The notes below the pieces were generated by a model. The model was not told the origin of the DNA. It worked only from the letters and a program-made list of their open reading frames with translations, and ran no database searches. A stretch of DNA of 64,000 nucleotides from Aspidiotus rigidus (Eukaryota > Arthropoda > Insecta > Hemiptera > Diaspididae), in the NCBI GenBank assembly GCA_035079385.1, contig JAVHKY010000013.1, positions 3,844,001 to 3,908,000 of the forward strand, read 5' to 3'. Every line of letters begins with the position of its first letter. Position 1 is the stretch's first letter. Of the stretch, positions 60,161 to 64,000 are shown piece after piece. The position numbers and the translations under genes were made by a program.

Positions 60161-60950
60161 CGCGGAAAACGTTTGAAAATGGGTACGTATACGCGTTCAA
60201 TCTACGACCATACTCAACGTCAAACAGATATCTACATTAGGGCGATTCAGAAAGCAACATCTTCACACGATAAAGTGTTGGAGTCGAGTGTGTAGGTCGG
60301 TGTGAAGGCGGGCCCTCTCCTTCCCGCTCGTACGTCATCGGTCAAGCACAGCACTCGACTCCGTTCGCACGTCGGTACTCGTGGTGTGAAGTCTAGAGTG
60401 CTATCGGCCTTTACATCCAGTCTGAGTAGATTCTCTCGTGTCATGAAGGACTCGTGAGTTAACCCAACCTGTGACCCCTCGGGGGGCAGACTACATCATC
60501 TAAAATAGCGCAAAACACACCACAACGCTTTACGTTAACGACTGCATACAATGAAAACGCTCTTCGACAGATATTCTAAGACGCCAGCTGTGTTGTATAC
60601 GCACCTAAATTTATTCGAAAACAGTTATACATGAATTTTATTAATTTCAATATTGGCTAGTGGGATGCACAGCCAATAAAATATTTATAAATGACTGCGG
60701 ACCAAAACCGGTTTAGAAAAATGAATTCAATAAAAATGTTCATGATTATAGAGAAAACTGCAAAGCTTACCAAATTATACAAAAACCAATTAAGAGATTC
60801 AAAAATATACATCGATGAAGAACATGAGTTGATTTTTTGACCAAATTATATGAAATTTATTTATAGTCAAAATTAAATCCGATATAATGTGTTGGCATAG
60901 TGAAATTCTTGGCTTAAATTTTTGGTTGAAAATAGTAGTCTCGCAACAAG
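60161..60950. other. Upstream flank of the P450 with a GC-rich segment
   Basis: 60270-60500 is G+C-rich for the window and has CCAACCTGTGACCCCTCGGG, resembling CAACCTGTAACCCTCTCGTGG next to the palindrome at 39433. This suggests the same mobile-element family. The P450 promoter should lie here (minus strand), but I see no TATA box I would defend. Confidence 0.4.
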
Positions 60951-60952
60951 TG

Positions 60953-61401
60953 AAAACGACGGCTTCCTTAACGAAGTTAAACGAGGAACGCAGGGAACCT
61001 GTTTTATGAGTCAAATGGGATTCGGTATTGAAAATTCAAGGAAGCCCAGACCTAGATAAAGCTAGTATAAAGAAGGCCTAGACCTACTATAAGCCTGGTG
61101 TAATATAGTTGGAGAGTCTAAATTTTTCTTGAATCTCGAGCTAGGTATATATGGTAGCTCCATAGTCGAAATTTTTTCAAGTCCCCCTCCTATCATAATT
61201 ATATAGCTCGAGAGTCGACATTTTTCTAAGTCCTTCTCCTATCATATATGGCTCGAGAGTCAAAATTTTAACAGGGTTCCTAAGTCCCCCTCCTATCATA
61301 TATAGCGCGAGAGTCGAAATTTTTCCAAGTTTTTTGCTGGACGGCGGACGGTGCACGGCAAATTTCTCAAAAAGACCCCCATAAAACAGGTTTCCTGTTA
61401 A
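60953..61401. mobile_element. TIR-bounded element with minisatellite-like core
   Basis: The left terminus CAGGGAACCTGTTTTATGAG (60993-61012) and the reverse complement of the right terminus CAGGAAACCTGTTTTATGGG form an inverted repeat with two mismatches in 20 bp. The core (61140-61345) has about four units with the order 'agctcgagagtcgaaatttttccaagtccccctcctatcata'. The unit GGACGGTGCACGGCAAATTT next to the right end recurs at 59545 and, diverged, at 36630. No coding capacity. Confidence 0.6.
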
Positions 61402-62297
61402 CATACTTCAGAACGCGGTTGAAGAACTCGAAGACGCAAGTATCGCTGGTCACCAAAAATCAGAAGTCAAAGGCTTAGGAATTAGCAGGGTCTGACTAGA
61501 GCAAGCGGTCAAATCTCCAAAATCACTTTTATACGAATATTGTAAACAATAAAAGAAGTCTCTCGCTCTCTCTGCGAATAATTATCGCTTTAAATGAATA
61601 CTGCTAAGGCCCCTCAATATGTTCTCCTCCCGCAACTAGTGTCCGTTTCTACTGTGTTATTTTTGTGTAATTATAATAATAAGTGTTTTTCTTTTCTCGT
61701 TTCTTTTTTCAGTCGATCGCTCTTCTCAGATGGTTCCATTAATCCTCTAAGTTTGTTAGAAGCTTATAGAAAAATCACCAGGTCTTTCCTGAACCCAGTG
61801 ATCTAGAAGAAACAACTTCACAGGACCAAGAGAGGAATTTATAGAACAGACAACGAACAGATAAGTTGAATTTATGATTGAGGCCATCCCGTCATTAGAA
61901 AAAGAGGGATATAACACCCTCCTATTCCAAAAATAACTGAAGTTGTATGAAATAGTAAGTCAAGTTTTCTTCTTTCCAAAAAATTTAAATCTTCTTACTA
62001 AAATTCTCTTCTGGATTTTTCTCTACATCGTGATAAGAACTTACAGTAGGAATTTATGCAGATTACAAGAGAGGTCGCAGAATAATTAATGTAATAAATT
62101 TTATAAATCATATCTTGTACGTCATTCAGAATGTTATTGGTATTCCAATGATTGTCGTCACCAGTGGCCAATTTAGGTGCAACATAAAGATATTTACAAG
62201 ATGCAAAAATCTTGAAACACACATTTTGATTAGCTTGTCTTCAACTGTACGTACATGATATGGACTCGCACTTTACACTGCTCTCACAGAATGCTGC

Positions 62298-62725
62298 CAA
62301 TCCATATTACAAGAAATAACGAGGCTTTTCCCGCACTGTTTTTTATTAAAATATCGTGACGTTTCGGCCCAGCTAGTGGCCTTTATCAAACGAGACTGAA
62401 GATGAGGAAAACAAGAACGTAGACTACGGGTAATACAGTACCTAGGTATGTAAGCCGTGAGTCATAAGGTGAAGGAAAACATGAAATTATCTGCTGATGT
62501 TAAAATTTATGGATGATGAGGTTCGTTTTATTTTAACTTGCATAGTCACTATTTTCCCGAAGATACGTTTTGTTTCGATGTCTGTTAATAAATTAAAAAT
62601 TGTCGCCATAATTTCAAGTGAAGGTGGACGAATTTTTCGCGTGCAAGTGCGGGAAAAGCCTCGTTATTTCTTTTAATTATTTATCCTTGCACGCGAAAAA
62701 TTCGTCCACCTTCAATCCATATTAC
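62298..62725. mobile_element. 402-bp Penelope-derived insertion with 13-bp target duplication
   Basis: The 13-mer CAATCCATATTAC stands directly on both sides (62298-62310 and 62713-62725) of an insert at 62311-62712. Inside, a 24-bp perfect inverted pair (62313-62336 with 62647-62670) and a 28-bp perfect inverted pair (62620-62647 with 62686-62713) overlap at 62647. The insert also carries the hammerhead-like core at 62354-62393 and matches 28829-28945. No coding region. Likely a non-autonomous or badly truncated Penelope-type copy. Confidence 0.75.
62354..62393 (-). ncRNA. Hammerhead-ribozyme-like motif, Penelope type
   Basis: On the minus strand: TCGT, core TTGATAA (CTGATGA with C3 to T and G8 to A), stem II GGCC/GGCC around ACTAGCTG, GAA, palindromic ACGT stem III, C at 62358 and ACGA closing stem I. 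All three stems pair, but two core bases are changed, so cleavage is not expected. One extra base between core and stem II is shared with the copies at 25694 and 27299. Confidence 0.55.
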
Positions 62726-64000
62726 GTAGTAATATATTATATAATTATAGTCAAAGTAGCTTGTGCTATAATTTTTTATATCAGTCCTGGAGGTCCAAGG
62801 GGTCCAGGCAGCCCTGGTAGCAAAGTTGAACGATCATTCAGTTTCCATTAATTTGATCTATGCGACTAGGTAAATTGGAGAACAATCTCAAATACAAGAT
62901 GAGTCAATTTTTTAAACCTTTGAGAGGTATCTTTCACAATCATCCACTGCAATTTGCATAAAGAATATTTTGTCACAAAGTTACACGTATTGATATCACA
63001 ATTGGTGACGAGAAATTCCAAGTGCGATTTATGCGCATTTACATCCATCCGTTCTTAAATTTTTCCCAATTGACATTTCGGGATGCTCATTAAACTCAAG
63101 TGAGAACAATATTCCTCTTTTCATTTACCAAGGACATTAAAGCTGAACAAATGGTTTTACGAACTTTTGCACTGTTGAAAGCCAGTTTCAAATGTGAGAG
63201 TTTGAGTTTAGGTTGCCGAAGTAGTGATGACAAATCCAATTGTTTTCCTCCACGATTTGTGCGTCTTAGTGGAGACATTAGATCTTGAGATAAGGATCAA
63301 TATTTCAAAGTTACATCCTACGAGTATGTGGGCTATTTTTACAATGAGCCCTAAAATAATATTATGTCGACCCCTTTTTGCAGGATTTAGAGCGAAAAGA
63401 CCATCTGTAGTATTTTTCGTTTGAACAAAATATTTTGCGTTTGCTTCTCACGGGATAAAGAAATTCTGCATACCGTGTTTGACTTTGGATCTCATGACAG
63501 GACACAAAAATTCTTAAAATTTATCAACTGTAAATTAAACATCATCCAAAATCCCGTGTCTGAACCCCGCGCAAATATGGTTGCACCTGGTTTGCGGCCT
63601 CGAGGATACTTTTCGCGGCCCAACTGAAATAAAAAAATTACCCGAATGAAAGTTAGGGCTATTGAAAATGTTGATTGATTGTCCTCTGCAGAAGTGTCAT
63701 CTACCACCAGTGTGCAAGTGGTGACGAACACCCCACGATTCCCATTCGTTTCTCATTATTTCTCATTCGTCCAGTGAATCAGTGTTTGTACTCTTATTTC
63801 ATAATTTGACCTAGGTCGGAGTCGGTTCCGTAAAATTCAGTCTTTAGGACTCACTCAAACATACAGAAGTAAGACCGTTGAAGGATCATTTTTTCGTTCA
63901 TTCTTTGGCTTGTCTTTTTTCAACCCAAACGCTATTGAAGACTTTTATTTGAAAGATTTTATGGTAAACGAACCACGTGATAAACAGATACGCGCTTTCT
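62726..64000. other. AT-rich DNA without a supported gene
   Basis: Short open frames only (up to 82 codons), none with a recognisable domain. A Gly/Pro-rich stretch (ISPGGPRGPGSPGSKVE at about 62783-62830) looks collagen-like but is too short and isolated to call. The window ends without entering a recognisable gene. Confidence 0.45.

Noticed and set aside
62783..62835. Collagen-like Gly-Pro stretch
   Set aside because: Only about five Gly-x-y triplets in a short frame with no continuation; insufficient for a collagen exon.
1..64000. CRISPR arrays, operons, ribosome binding sites and bacterial-type features
   Set aside because: Split genes, AATAAA signals, TATA/Inr promoters and retroelements show eukaryotic nuclear DNA; no regular spacer-repeat array is present.

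Overview
The window looks like AT-rich arthropod, almost certainly insect, nuclear DNA. It has split genes with GT-AG introns, an insect-type family of Tret1-like sugar-porter proteins, a CYP4-clan P450, Penelope-like and Jockey/I-like retroelements, and a nuclear mitochondrial fragment whose conserved cox1 motif reads properly only with the invertebrate mitochondrial code (AGA as Ser). The order cannot be fixed from the sequence; Hymenoptera is a weak guess.

Layout. 1-10.9 kb has no gene I can support; it holds a large inverted repeat (4336-4625), a Harbinger-like MITE (6897-7058) and dispersed repeats. From 10.97 to 49.6 kb there is a head-to-tail array of five plus-strand MFS sugar-porter genes, here called A to E. 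All share one design: a 49-nt first coding exon (16 codons plus one base), a phase-1 intron of 69 bp to 7.1 kb, and one long exon with the rest of the 450-479 aa protein. I found the five short first exons by reading: 10973-11021, 16640-16688, 25004-25052, 35332-35380 and 48131-48179. Each joins its long exon with the frame preserved. B and C come from a recent tandem duplication of about 8.5 kb (about 18 amino-acid differences over 479). Their introns have since been rebuilt by different insertions; C's intron holds a Penelope-like element with hammerhead-ribozyme-like termini and a degraded LINE.

51.96-60.16 kb, minus strand, is a complete 12-exon cytochrome P450 (509 codons plus stop; all exon phases agree) with the expected C-helix, K-helix and haem motifs. 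Several of its introns are occupied by mobile or repeat DNA. 60.2-64 kb is repeat-rich and includes a 402-bp Penelope-derived insertion with a perfect 13-bp target duplication and a hammerhead-like core.

Function. The array probably supplies several plasma-membrane solute carriers. In all five the canonical Gln-Gln-x-Ser-Gly sugar-binding motif of helix 7 is replaced, so trehalose or glucose should not be assumed as the substrate. The P450 is probably an ER-bound monooxygenase and has no evident functional link to the transporters beyond proximity. The most unusual features are the fixed 49-nt exon design, a possible alternative promoter and first exon for gene E, the mosaic identity between B and C, the paired but differently broken hammerheads of the Penelope element, and a TIR-bounded repeat family with a minisatellite-like core.
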